DNA of 64,000 nucleotides from the NCBI GenBank assembly GCA_013396755.1, contig VWZF01005468.1:325031-389030 (forward strand), read 5' to 3'. The stretch comes from Sclerurus mexicanus (taxonomy: Eukaryota > Chordata > Aves > Passeriformes > Furnariidae). The notes beneath the pieces were generated by a model. The model had not been told where the DNA came from. It worked only from the letters and a program-made list of their open reading frames with translations, and made no database searches. This document shows, piece after piece, positions 28,501-43,500 of this stretch (position 1 is the first letter of the stretch; every line of letters begins with the position of its first letter). The translations under genes and the position numbers were made by a program.

Positions 28501-31500
28501 TAATGGATGGCCAAAGTTCCCTCTTGGACGGGCACAAGTCTCTCTGCTGCCAATCTTCATCCCTTCCTGCAGTGACTCAAAGCTGAACAAAGCTTCAGCC
28601 TTCTCTGACAACCAAATTCACATTCCAAATGATACTCAGACAATTCCAAAACGTTGCTAAAGTATCCCGTAGTCATCTCTGAATGCCTGTACAGAAAGTG
28701 TCCCCTCTGTCCCTTCCTTCCAAGGAATTCTATAAGATCAAGAATAGTTACTAATAAGGGAGTCAAGAAAGATCCCTGGATCAGGAATAAATTAAGCATA
28801 CTGCAGGACCAAGAACCTGATACAGCCCTCTAATTATCCTATAACATTTTAGATAATTATGGACTTGATAGAAATCAGTCCAGCATCAGCTTCCTGTAAA
28901 AGAACACTGTGCTTCTCTAAGCAGTTTTCTTTATTTTCATTTCTTAAAATTAGCTCACAAAGATAAAGGTGACTTAAAAGATAAAGCGATTTGGAATTTC
29001 ACCATCAAAAACAACAACAGTGGAACCAAGTTTAAAGAAAGTAACAAAATAATTAAAGCTTGCATTTTAAAGGTCTTGGCATCTAATCCCAAACAAGAAA
29101 TACACAGCATTTCCCAAAGGGAGAAGTATGTTTTGACATCCAGGAAACACAAAATTAGGCTGAAGCTTAGTTCTCCAGAATTTTTAAAAGCTCATGTTGT
29201 GTTACTTAAGTTATAATGAAGAATTACTTTTCAGCAGAGAAGGCACCCCCACAAAACCCAGAGTCCTACCTAAAGCAGTAAAGCTTTGTGAACATATTAA
29301 TGGGGAAAATATAGGAAGAGAGAAGCCCTTTCAGTGATCCCTTAATCAAGGGACAATCCCGATTTTACAGAATAGGGCAACATGGACCAGTTTAGGATGG
29401 ATGTCAATGAATAAGTATTTAACCACCTGAGATCAGAATATAAGCTTTTACTTACTAATTCATCTGTCCCCAGAGTTTAGTAATTTTGTTAGGAATGCCA
29501 GCACAGAGCTCAGTGCTTTTCTTTCTTCTGCTCCTACATGGTGGTGGGAAAATTAGACTGAGATTCTCCATAGCTGGGCCTTATTCATGTATTTATTTCT
29601 GCATGCTTGGTCAGAGACCAAAAGCCAGATACACAGAAATGGCAGTATTCATATCTCCAACTAAAACAAACTTCATATTTAATATACATAAAACACTATA
29701 AGCATATTACACCCTTGAAAACACTCAAGTTTCTAAGCTCAGCACAGGGAAGTACTGAATTCCACTGTTTTTCCTTTCTCTTCCACAGTGAAAACACTAT
29801 GGAAAATTTCACAGAGGCACTGAAAGTATGAACAGGCTTTAAAAGCAATACTCCAGAAAGAAACCTGAAGCCCAGGCAGACTGCAGTCTATCTTCCTGCT
29901 GAACAATGCAAAGACCTTTAAGGGGAAAAAAGTATTCAAAAAACTTAACTACACCTCACATATTAAGACAGAACAAAGTTTCACAGGCACCTTCAATTTT
30001 GTTTCTTCCCCAGTTTCATCATGGTCCATAATTTAAATGGCATTTTTTCTTTGCAAATGCTATTTTGGATGTTATTTCATTTCTTTTTACTATTTTAAGT
30101 AGAAGTCAATAGTAAGCCAGTAATTTTGTTGCTTACATTGGTTTAGAAGCAACTACAACAAAAATTTGGAATGATGGAAAACTGCAGCTGCTTTTATATA
30201 AGCCAGGGAACTGAGCTACACCAGAGCAGATCAAGTGCCCCCTGGCAGAGGACAAAGTTGTGAATTCTGATGAAAGATCTCAATATTCACACAGTTTAGC
30301 AGTACACACAAGAATATTTATATTTTTGACCAGACAAATACAGAAAAGCCTTGTTTTCCCTCAATCTACCTTCTGCTCTACTTAGTGCAGTGAGCGCAAC
30401 CAAAAAGGACAAGTTACTAAACCAAGCTGTGTGGAATCAAATCTGTGTGCACTGGAGCAAGAGTTAAAGGCAGAAGTGCAGCAATTTTGGTGTGTTAACT
30501 AATACAAATGCAAAATTCATCAAGAAATGAATACATCAACGCTAATTTCTAAAACACATTGCATGTAATGGTCTTTCTCCACTGCCTTGAGTAAGGTCTC
30601 GGATTAAATTCCCTGTGTGCTCTAGGATTTAGATGTTGCTGTTTTCCCAGACAGGACAATGAAATTAATTGCTCCTGAGCACACACCTTTGAAGCAGCAG
30701 GCCTTTGTTCCAGGTAGTCTAGTGGCACCTTTCTTCACACTGCTTACATCTTCCTAGAAAAGTTTTTCCTCCTACTGAAATACATCAGCACTTTGTCCAG
30801 GCACTGACCCAAAAAGAAAAAGAAATTACCTGTTTTGGCAGTGATGAGTTGCAGAACCAATGGTCGTCTTGTCACAATTCCAGAGCCTCGTGGAAGGAAA
30901 TCCCTGGAAACATTAAAAAAAATACTTACTACCCAGAAAATACTGTCCAGTTACATAAGATATTGGACTGATTTGGAATCTCCTCTGTACCCTGAGCCAC
31001 AGTGAAAATGGAAAGTTGGTGGGGACAAATTTGTATCAAATACTCCTATAAAATAGGGCTGTTAATTTTGGTTCGAGATGGCAGTAGGTCATTAGATGAA
31101 TATGTATTACAACTAAGTTACTGTCTCAGGGCATTACCAAGCCTCTTGAAGACCATCACATATAACACCTCAAAATTCATGTTGCTTAGTAAAAGTACCA
31201 GAAGCCAACCTCAAATATACAGGGGTCTCTTAAATAATTGTGTCATCACTGTACACTTAATTTGGAAATGATTTGCATATATGAATACACACACCCCCCA
31301 CAGCAAAGCTCTGGCCAAACCAAACTGCCAGCACTCTGCACCTACTCTTTCACACCCTTATCTCCTGCCAGTTCAAATCCCCAACAACCTTTCCAGCAAC
31401 ACATCTGCCCAGAAGTGAAAGCTGAACACTGTGGGACAGTGGGAGGGAGTGTCCTTGGAGTGAGAGCAAACAATGAACCAAAGACAGCAACTCTGTCAGA

Positions 31501-34500
31501 TCATTATGCATCCTATGATTCTTCCACACCTCCAAAGAAAGGGAGACTCCCTATGCAAGTGAAACCCTAGAAAAACTTTGAACCAATTATCAGCTGCAAA
31601 ACTAATGATTAGAAATCCAAAGCAAAATAGCAGATGTTTTTCTCAGGGTCTTCCCCAGTTGCCATACCTGTTAAACTCTTAAAAAAACTGAGATGAAGTT
31701 AAATGAGAGGCTTTGAAGAGTGTTCCCTTCCAAGAAGCATCTCCAAAGGAATAAAATTCAGGTGTAAACAGACAGTTGCACAATCAGCATAAATTCATCA
31801 AAATCCCCGTTTTTCCAGCCTTCCTGGGGATGTTGAATCCCTCTCCTGGATCCTTAGCAGCACTGCTAACTCACCTCTCTGGCTCAGGTGAAAAGCAATG
31901 CAGCAAGCGGCTGGGGCACGGATTTTCAGTCCAAGGGCAGAGCTGTTCTGGGTGACCGTGCTGTCAGAAGTGTAAGTGCCTGTATGAAGGGTGAGGCAGG
32001 AATGGGCAGTGCCTTTGGGACTGGTGGGGAGAAGGACAAGAGCCAAAGGAAGATACAGCCCTGTCAGCCCTTTAGGCAGAACTGCTCAGATGTGTCAGCT
32101 CAAGCCACTTGGGAAACGACCTCTCATCTATAACCATTCTGGATCTTCATAGTGCCTGATTTTAGCAGCTCCTTTAAAGGCAGCACAAGGTTTTAAAACA
32201 AGCTTAGAGGGTCAATCTATGAAAAATAAACCACACAAATATTCAGGATATTATCTGTGCAAATCAGAAGATATTGGGTCTGAGGAGTCCCAGGTCAGCC
32301 CAGGCTCAGGAATGCAACAACAGTGAACCTTCTTCCACAAGCACCACCAAGGTAAAAGCTTTGGCAGCTGGCAGAAGAGAAATATGACAGCTCTACCCGT
32401 GATATGGGCTCTGAAGATTTGCCTCCCAACCTAACATCCAGGCATTAAAAAAGCCTAAAACAACAATCACATATGCAAGCAGTTCTAAGGCTCTGAGGAG
32501 CAAGTCTGGCTGTCAGCTCTGTACCACTTTAGACCTCCCCAGCAGTTTGAACGAAACAGTATTAATTTCTAGCAGAACCTGTTAAAGTGTGCTTACAAAG
32601 TGATTACTGTGCAAACCAAAGCACACCATGAAAGGGGAGGCTGTTCAAACACAAGCTAGCTCATTAACTTCTCTACTCCAACACAGACCTGCAGGCAAAA
32701 GTACAATTAATTAAGAATTTAAGTAATCTCTAAAACAATGATAATGCAAAAACATCGGGTGTACTGATTTAAATCTGCTGGGATGCTTTATAACTCTTGA
32801 GACAGCAACAGGACACAGGAATTAGCTTAGAGAGATGCCAAAGGCCTTCAAATAGGTCTACCATAATTTCCATACCTACTAATGTAGAGAACCCTGTCTC
32901 TCAGTGAAATGCCATCTACTGATATTTTCTCATGGGGAAACAAACAATAAGAGGAACATACTCAAACTTCAGTATGCACTGAAATGACAGCAGCCCAGGA
33001 TGTAGCAAACACCTATTGAGAGTACAGTTTCACACATTCATCTTCAAGCATGTAATATCTGATTTACTTTTTTTTTTCATAAATCCTTCTCCCATCATAA
33101 AGCTAAAATCAATTGCCATTCAGGACAAACTGATCACCCAAAACAGTGTCCTCTACAGCACCACATGTGGCAGAAAAATCCTTCAGGGAGTCAAAGCCTG
33201 ATAAGACTTATTGATTTTCTGCTTCAAACAAGCACATTCAGCAATAAAAAACACTGCATTAATGCAACCCCCAGTCGTGTTCAACACCAACCTTTCCTCG
33301 GCAGCAAAATTACAGAGGAACCTAATACAACAATTTTCCTGCAGAACATTCTCTTAACGTGTCCAAAAGTGATGGCACTCTTTAACCCTCTCTAATAAGT
33401 TGAACTACTCTCTGTTCAAGAAAGCATGAGCAGAGAGAGGTTCCTGCATGGTGAGAGGGAGACCTGTATCGATCACAGAACCAACTAAGTGTGCAGCAGC
33501 AGGACATAAGGTTTCTGCTTCAAATGCACAGTTTGAAGAGGAAAAAAGTCAAAGAATAAGGGTAAAAAAGGGTTCACACAGAGAGTTCAGGAAAAAAATA
33601 CCCCTCCCCTTAACTACTGAATGGGTATTTTACCTCTATGAAAAGACACTGACCTTAATTAATAAATCTGCCCACAGGGATAGGGAATTTTACTTTTTTT
33701 TAAACATTTAAAATTTCAGCATCAGCCACAAGGCAACAGCACCTGTGTGCATTTTCTGCACAGCTCAAATAAGACGTTACAAATAAATATATAAACTACT
33801 TCTAGGAAAAAAGTAATACTTTAAACACACACAAACGTAAGTCAGATCTGAAACAACTTGCAGTTCTTTAGAAACAGCAACATAACGTCACATTACAATT
33901 CTGGCAGCAGGGGAATCAGATTAAATCCTGTGTAACTGCTCCCGCAGAAATGCCTACTTCTGACATCCACAAGACAGGATGCAGGTCCTCTCCCGCTCCC
34001 CTTGGAACGGAAACCTTTGTACACAAGGTTTGTTAGTGGCCCTGGAAAAAAACCCAAACCCCTCTGTATTAGAAATGGCCCCACATCTTATAGAAGTAAC
34101 AGCAGCAAGAAATACAGCAGGACTGAATACAGCCTGTGTGCACAAGTGCAGAGCCACTTAACAATGCCAAGGTGCAGGAAACAAAGAAACATGCTGTGCG
34201 AGAATAAAGCTGGGAATGAACACTGTGCTCCTTTAAAAGACATTCATCCCACATTAAGAATCAAACTACTTTTGCATCTTCATTCTCAGAGCACTTTCAG
34301 CACAGAGCTCTGCTGACAGCAGCTGTACCAGCTCAGCAGCAACGCCACAGTGACAGCACAGTTTGGAGACCTCAGCAAGGCCGGGCCAGTGGTGAATGTA
34401 TATCAGATGCAAATAAGAGGCAAGCAGCCAGGTCTGCCGGAACATCACTTCCACAACTCTTCAATCTTAGAATGCACTCATCTGTTAGAATACCATTAAA

Positions 34501-37500
34501 CACTTTCAAGAGCAAAATATTTTCAGGGCCAAACAATTTTTACTCTAAAAGCTATAAAATTACTCATGTCTTACTGTGCACCATAAACTGTGCTGTCTTC
34601 ACACTCTAGTATATCTCATTTCCAGTATCAGAGATCTGGAAAAGTGTATCTACTAACGCGTTTGTTTAATGCATAAAGGTAACAAGAAATAGTTTGACAT
34701 TGACTTGCTAAAACCCAGGTCTCGTAAGCTGATGTCACAGGATGTTACAATGAAGAACACAGATCAAACAAGTAAAATATAAACATAATGTGTTTCAGGG
34801 GGATTTCCAGGTAGAGTACAAGCTTTCATTTAGAAATGTCTAGCACACTAACAGCATTTATTATGTTAAAAAAAATCCCAAAACAAAACAAAAACCAACT
34901 AACAAACAAAAAACCCCCCAAACAAACCACAAAACAAAAAAAACAAAGCAGAAGATTCACCAACTTGTGTGAAGAGTGATGATGCATCACCACTCAAAAT
35001 TTCATTGTGTTTTCAAAAGATAATTTAAATTTGCTTTTTTTTGCCAGTATAGGACTGGGAAATGTTCTGCACTCTGATCAGTTACATGGTCAGTATCACA
35101 CAGGATAAATGGCAACTAACTTACATCAATACCAATATAACCAATTCATACAAAACATAGAGGGAATCGAGGAAATCAAATAATGGAGAAAAATGTCAAT
35201 GATTACACAATAACTGCATTAATTAAAGAGCTATGAACAATTAAAATTGATAGTGATCAATTGTCAAAAAACCCCAGAATTTCCTCCAAAGAAAAAGCCT
35301 CCATGTTTTTCATAAAGAGTAGAAACAAGTCAGGCTCAGGACAGGAGCCAGTTTTCTTACAGAAGAGGCCAAATGACCCACCTATTTCATTTTGCCAACC
35401 AACATCAGTAACATTCCTTATAGAAGTTTTTCCACTAACCCTAAGCCCATTCCAAGACCCTAACCCTCCCTCAAATGCAGAAAGACCATGATCCATCAGC
35501 AAGGGATAGGAACAACAGTGCTGTAGTAGCACACTCCCTTTTTATTCCCAAGATTTGCCAAGGAACGCAACATGGCTTTAATTGCAATAGGAAGCAATTT
35601 ATGTCCCAAGTCAACAGTTTTCCTGGGCCTTTTTCCAACAGTGTTTATTGTTTTATACAACTCCAGCCTGGCACACTAGGAGCGCTTGTGGCTCACCCTG
35701 GCAGCTGAACAGCCATTATCTTGTGCAAGAGACCACACAGTTTCACAGAACACTCACAGGTGCCTGTACAGCCCAGCATCTCCCAGTGCTGTGGAAAACA
35801 CACATAAGTACTCAAAAGGCTTTCATTTTTCTCGCGTTCTTATCATATTTTTCTTGCAGTTATCATATTTAGCCTCAAAGCAAAGTACTAAACACAGGAA
35901 AAAACATGGTCCAATGTAAGTTTGAGGAAGAGAGACATACATAAGTGATTTCTAACTTCCTTCCTCAGGTTCATTTCTGAAAACCCATAAACCAAACCCA
36001 GTCAATTTACAACTGGAGAACTCTTAATTCTAAAAATATACATCTGAAGACCTGCTTTGCAGACATACTCATCCTATCTCACCTGTTCCTATGCTCACCA
36101 ACCGCACAGAGGATCCAACAGCAGATCCATCACTCATTTTTGTTAATTACAAAGCAATCTATGTCCAAGGGATGGGAAACGTACTTTGCCTTTTTGCAGA
36201 GGCCTGCTTAGGAATTAAGTCTGTAGCAGTAAGTACTTTCTCTGAGAAGATTTGTTATCACTGACACAAGACACCACTGTATTTATTCTTAGTGGCTTTG
36301 GAAGCACAATTCCTCTACCCTCCAAGTGACAGTACAAAGATAACACTAGGATACATTTTCAGGAAGTCTCAAAAGCCTTCAGGCACAACCCCTGTTGTGC
36401 TTTGATGTTCTCAACTATGTACCTTTTTGTTCTTCAGGAGTACAGCAGTGTACCTCCCTTGCCACATCAGACTGATATTTGGCTATATATGTTGCTCCTC
36501 ATTAGCTCCAAGTACAGAGACCAACTCTTATTATCAGTCACCACTTGATCCCTCACCTCCTTTCATTAGTTACAGAAGTGTAAATGTTTTTTGTTGTGGC
36601 ACAATGTCTGCCCATCAAGAGTCTCCCACAGCTTTGTTCAATGGCTGCAAAACCCCAGCCTAACATAATGGGCCTTACATGAGGATGTACAAGATAATTA
36701 ATTAGCTTTATTCAAGACCAATGATACCTATCTTAATTAGGCCTGCTAGGCAAGCTAAATGCATTAAGAGGCTGTAGATTTTTAGTGATCTCAGATATAT
36801 TAGCTCCTAAAGCTCTACACCCATCTTTCTGGTGTGTTGTGTTGGGTTTTTTTTGAAATCACACAGCACAGATGGCTGGCATCCTCATCATGATACTCTG
36901 CTGCTTAGTTCATGTTTGGTCTCAGTTTGCAGCAACCATTCTTTCAAGGTAAATCTTCCTTCAGCTGAAAGATCATTTTAATTAACCTGTTGAACCAAGC
37001 ACAGTCCAATATCCAGGAGCAATAACTACACGTTGCAGCCCATGCAGCATGGGCATGTTTTAAGGGGGCAGAAACTGAGTAACCAGACATCCCAGGACTG
37101 TTAACTATCCTTTCTCTCAAGCAGGGTAGATAAACTTGGTGTCTTTGAGAAGCCTTTTTCTAACCCATGAGTGTCCTTCATCACCTCTGCTGAACTACTG
37201 GATCTGAACAGCAAAGCAGGGACACTCCAATTATCCTACCCAACTCTTTCAAGAAACCACACAAGCTGAATAAAGAAACATAAAACTCCTACCCCAGCAC
37301 TACAACATAGCAGCCTAAAATGTCTCTTTGGGCCTCCTTTCCTCAACTCCTTTATGGAGTTGAGACCAACTATACAAAATTCCAGAGGACAATGGTTAAA
37401 AAATAAAAAAAATCTACCCTAGCAGTCCTAACTATGGCAATATGTGAGCATAGATTCTAAATATAAGAAAAAAAAGGTATTTTTGAAATGCCCTTGAAGA

Positions 37501-40500
37501 ACTGTAGATAAAATGGCAAGGGATTTCAGTCACACTAGCTGGGCACCTCCATAAAAACAAGTTCAAGGACAATGCTTAGGCACCACTAAGGCAAGAAAGC
37601 AAAGCTTGAGATTTCCTCTTCATGCAGAAGACTGGAGAGAAAGCAGACTTAGAAATCACTGTCATTATACTTCTCTTGCATCTCTAAGATGCTTTCTGTA
37701 AGTAGCAGCAGCATTTCTGCTCAATAAGCATCAGTCAGAAATTAGTACATTTCTCCCATTGAACATTATAGGGCTATGAGAAAACCAGGGCTAAAAATTG
37801 CTCTACTCACAATGGTAAAGCCTTCCATTAACCATGACTGGAGCCAACAGGTTCTTCAAAGTATGGGACATTTGAACAGAAGTCTAAGTAGGCACAGACC
37901 TTCTCAGACCAAGTCTAATGCTATATTTTGGCAGCAGTGACAGTACCCCATATAACATTTCTGCACAGAAAAAGGCAAGCCTGTTCACTGATTCAAGGAG
38001 AGAAAATGCACTTCTTAGCATTAAAAAATTGTCTTTGACACAACAGAAAGTTTGAAAGTCTCAGTAACGCCAATGGGACTGGGAATTTGCACGCCCAGCT
38101 CTGCAAACCTGCCAGGCGCAGCCCCAGGAGTGGTGAGATGAACAGTGCTCTGTTTGCAGTGATTATGCCACGCTGTGGGCTCACTGTACTAACAGAGCAG
38201 GGAGCTGCCAATGTGCAGCCTCGTCAGCAAGGCACTGTATGCACGGTGCATCTGTCCTCCCTGGCAGGCATCCAGCACTTTGCTGCATCATCCTAATTCC
38301 ATTTGTGAAAATGCCCTTTTTCCTCTGTTTCTTTTAAGATTTGACAAAAGCTTCTGCTATTTCCTGCCCAACGGTGCTCTCCATCAATTCCAAGCGGGGG
38401 TGGAAGGGGGAGAAAGGAAGCACAAAACACAAAGAAACCCCAACAATTCTCAGAATTTTTGTGTCAAAAAGAATAAAGCAGACTTTGCAGGACAACTGTA
38501 TTCTCCCTAATCAGATATGTTTGCTTTTAGGAAAGGACTAATTTGCATAGGATGTTGGTGCATAAAAGCCCATCCATTCTCAGGATGAATACTAATGCAG
38601 TGAGATTCTCTATCTCAACAGAAGAAACGAACAACAAAAATTCTTTTCTCACGTTAAGTTGTTGTCAGTGCTCTAAACAGACCTTAGCTGTTTGGGGTTT
38701 TTTAAATCACTTCCAGCGGCCAAATACTACTAACAATGTTTCTTTAGAGAAGACTTGAGTAAAAAGTTTTCCTCCATAACATAATCAGATATATCAGAGA
38801 TAAACAAAAATCTGGCTGCAAGGATCAGAAAGAAAACAACATATCCCAACACTGCAGGCACATCAGCTACATGAAGCGAACTACTATGTAAGTAGCATTT
38901 AGCAAATAATTCACCTCCGGATACTCTGTCAAGACAGAACTTTTAGATATTGTGAATTTCAGTGCCATTCTCAAAAACCCTAACAAAGCTGCCGCCTTTC
39001 CTCCCAAATCCTGCTGTTCTGAACTCAGACCCATCAATACAGATTTTTTAAACAGTGGCAGAGCATACAACCAGCTGTGACACATCCTAGTAGAGTCCAA
39101 AAAACTTCGCCCCTTCAGAAGCACTGTGAAAATACATTTCTCTCCTTTGTAGCAAACAAGGCGTTAAACTGTACAATTACCTTTCTTGGTACAATACAAG
39201 ACATTCAGATCATCTTGCAGAGCTGAAATGAAAGTGCATTCAATTCTTGCACTCCCTCCAGATGAGAACTGCAGTATAAAGAGCATGAATTTATAGACAG
39301 GAAGACAATTACAGCAGGAAGGGGGGAAAGGAGTTGTTTTCAAAGCAAGTGATCCAAGTTTCTCAAACAACTCTTCTCTAGCCATTTTATCCTTTTAACC
39401 TGCCCATTTATCCTGCTTTGAGCCTGTCATAAGTGAGAATGAATATACTGTCCATGAGAGTGCAAAGTCTGTTCAGCTCAATAGTGAAATATTAAATCAT
39501 CCATGATCTCCCATCTCTCTGCTCACCAGAAACTGAATTATTACCACAAGAAAAAAATATATATATTATATATATTATACTAGAAATCTGACCTAAACTG
39601 TTTTGTGCTGCTACTTCCCAGAACACTAACAAAGTCATAATGCTGGAGATCTCAGCCCAGATTCCTGAGGCTTTCCAGCCTCTTTCCCAGATCTGGCAAA
39701 CACCGAGGATCTTCCATCAACATTTGTTTAGCACCTGAACAAACTAACAGGTGAGCACACAAGGGCACAACACTGCCTCTGACGGATTATGGTAAAATTC
39801 CTCCTGCAGCTTCCAGCTTGGCTGCTGAACCACCCCAGATCTGAGCCCATTTCCCCACTGTCACACAGCAGAGATGAGGGATGTGTCTCCGTTGTTCCTG
39901 TGCTTGCCACGCAGAGCCCTGTCTGTTCCCTGCAGGTGAGTCACTCACTGACAGCGTTAGAGCATCCCCTGTAGCTGAGCACCACTGAATATACGTGCAC
40001 ATTTTTAGGCATCTGCAGTGTACATAGGAAACAATGCACTGAGTGCCTAAGGTTAATCTGGCTTTGATTATACCATCTGTAAGGGTAGAAATCTATCTGT
40101 ATTACAGCAAATCTGCATATCTGAGGAATGAGATCTTGGTGATTTTGCACAGGAGCTAGTACCATGCTAGGTACTGAATTAAAAGTGTAACTTCCACATA
40201 CAAATTATAAAGCTGACATTATCACTAGACACTTGGGTTGAAAACCTCTCTTATCTACTGCTACAGTTCTCCTTTACATCCCAGAGGCTATCACAGACAA
40301 CAGTGCCTGGCAGCACATCAAAGCCCAGCATGCAGTTAAATGGGATTTTGCTCCTCTCTAGTTCAATAATGCTGCCTTGTTCATCTCGATGCAACTTGCT
40401 GAAGAAAAAGATGCAAGGTCACAGTTAAATAATGCTTGTTTCCTGTTCTCAGCATATTTACACTATGGGCTTTACACTGCAGACACACAGCATTAAAAGG

Positions 40501-43500
40501 ATTCCCAGTAAGCCCTTACAAGTACAGCAAACAAGGTGAGTTCACAGGCTTCTATTTATTGGAAGACCTTAATATAAAATGCACTGTTTAAAAATCCCAC
40601 AAACAATAATAATAAAAAAAAACAAACACAAAAAAACCAAACCAAAACCAAACAGAAAAAGCAAAAAAGACCTATGCCCCTCTGTGCTTTCAATCTAGGC
40701 AGACATTGTTTAAGAAACGCACAAATACTTAGAGGAGTATCATCAATTTGCTCAGTGATAAACTCATGGATGGCAAACCACAAACACAATCTCTCTCAAT
40801 GACTAAGCTGTTAGAGGCACAAACTAAACACCAGCAAGGGTCCCTTTTTGGGATGAGGAAACACTGCAACATCTCAGCTGTTCAAAGCAGAATCCAAGAC
40901 TCAGTTTTAGTGCCACAGAGGAATCTAAATCAGCAACCACACAAAGCAGGGAAATGCATAACAGCAAGTTTTAGCCTACAATCAGTTATCCCACACTGGT
41001 TTTAAGATTCTATGCTAACATATTCCTTTGCTGAGAGAAGCAACTTAAAAATACAGGAATAAAAATCTAAAACCTACATACAGTTAAGACCAAGTGAAGA
41101 CTCAAGGTATGTGTGGATACATATGCAGGTAATGTTTAAAAACCAGTTTGAGGTCATACAGTAACCGAGTGGCAGAGAACAGTGTCCACACTTCCATGTT
41201 TCTGCTGCAATTCATAGCAGCACCATTCCCGATGTTTACTGGTGAATGTCCAAACAATCCCATTGCTAAAATCTATTTATCTAAACCGTACAGCTTTGTT
41301 TGCTATTTCACCTGCAAAGGAAAGTGACACAAGCCTGAAACATTAACAGCAGCAATGTCCACCAAGAAACAGCAAGACAACAAAGGCGTTGGTCATTTGT
41401 TGATTTCAACACCACAAAATCCCGCGTGTGGGCTCCTTCCTGAAGGCAGTGAACATCAGGATTTAGAACATTATGCAAGAGCCTAGAGAGTCAGATAGTC
41501 TGTCGAACTTTCCTAAGTGCCTCTGTACTAAGAATTGGGAAAGTTCAGATAAAGTGGATATCTATGGTCTGGGAAAAGAACAACAGAAGAAAAAGCCCCC
41601 ACAAACCTCTCACAAGATGACTGTTCTCCTTGAAAAACTATCGGAGGAGCACAGTCACCTTCAGTACCTTGATGGATTGAACTCCCAGGAAGAGCTGCCA
41701 CTGAATTCCTACCACTGATTTCTCAGAAGGCACTCGAGACTAGACTGGGCTATTTGGAACATTGCTTTTCACACGGTTTTGAGGTTTTTCTGAAGTCTGG
41801 GTCTCAGACTTCAAATACTACACTTGTGTTCACTAAATACTACAGTACCCTAAGCAAACATAGTATGCTGAAGTTATAGTAAGACTGTGTATTCTCACAG
41901 GTATACTTTACAGAAGTGTTAAGTGTTACTTATTGATTTAGCATCTCTGTAAACTGCTTGATACACTGAACTTAAATGCCAGAATATAGGTCAGAGCTCC
42001 CTACACCACACGTCACTACGGAGTACAGCTTTTCTTAAAACAGAAGAAATACTTTAATTGGCAAAATTTAAGTGACAAAAATAAGACAGACAGATCCTCA
42101 AAGTAGTTTTAGAAGAAAAAAATACTTTAGATGTAGAGGAAAACCCAAAATCAGCATATTTGTTTGCATATCTGTTTTTAACTACTCATTTGCTTTATTT
42201 TGTATATATCAATCGTCAAGACCTGACAAAAGAATGAACTTTAAGTTCACAATGGAGTTACATGTAAGGACAAAACGAGGCCATCTGTATCCCATCTAAA
42301 CAGCCAGTTTGTTCTGTAATTTGTAAATGTAAAAACTTAGGAAAAAACCCAAATGAGCCACTGTCTCATTTGCTACTGTTTCTAATTAATGAAACACCCA
42401 GAAACAATTCTTGCTTTCATTGTACCAGCGTATTTTGATAACTAGGCTTAATACACTCCATACTGTACTCAAAGCTGTACAATGGCTTAGTTAGTCAGGA
42501 AAAGGAGTGGCTGATTCTCATTTCCAGAAGATCCTTAAGATTAAAAAAGGATACACAGCACCACACTTCAGTTTGTATCTCAAACAGCTTAGCTTTTCAT
42601 GCCTGTTTCACAAAAGGGGAGAATTTTCTCTAAAAAAGTTTTTTTATCAATGTCTAGTAGCTAAAAGAAGAAAACACGCACACCAATTTTAACTAGATTT
42701 CCCCCAAGACATATCCAATCCAAGTACATGTCTACATTCTTTGGAGAAATTCTCTGCTTTAACAGCCAGATTTAAAGTCCTTTCTCTTCTAATAACCCAA
42801 CGCAGTCTTTTCACAACCGCCATCTCAAGCAAAAAAAGAATGAGCTGAGCACACATGGAATCGTAAGTTGAAAAAGAAATAATCAGTACATATGTCATAA
42901 TACATAGCTATATAACATGCAATAGCCCTAAGATTATCAAAAGTGTCTCATATCAAAAAGCTGGAAAGCTGAATTACACAATCAGACCTCAAGCTCTTAA
43001 AACCAAAGTACTTGTTTGATTTTGACTGACAGGCTTACAATCAGGAGTTCACATCTCTTATAAAACAATTATTTGGCCACATGCAGTTTCTATTATATTA
43101 AGCAGCAAAAGAAGTGAAGAGCTTTCAGGTTAGAAACCTAATTATTAATTTCTCGCTATATTTAAGAATAAAACAAGGTTCTGAAGAAGGAGGCCCTGAC
43201 AAGGTAGCCTGCGGTCTGTGCCTTCAGTTATCTTAAAAACCCATTTGGATATACGAAACAATAGAAAGTGCTTTCTCTCCAAATACAGTTTCCAAGGATT
43301 GCTTCCTGTCATTAGTTTTCCTTTAAGTAACCCTATTATTATCAAAAGCAAGATGTTTGAAAAGCACAAACAACGTATAAGGTCATGGCCCTGCACTGCT
43401 CAGTAGCACAGCAGCAAGAGCAGGCCAAGGGCCTGTCTCCCACTGGCATCTGTTGAGATTTGTCCTTTGACTCCCCTTTGCACTTTTGAATCTCTCTCCC

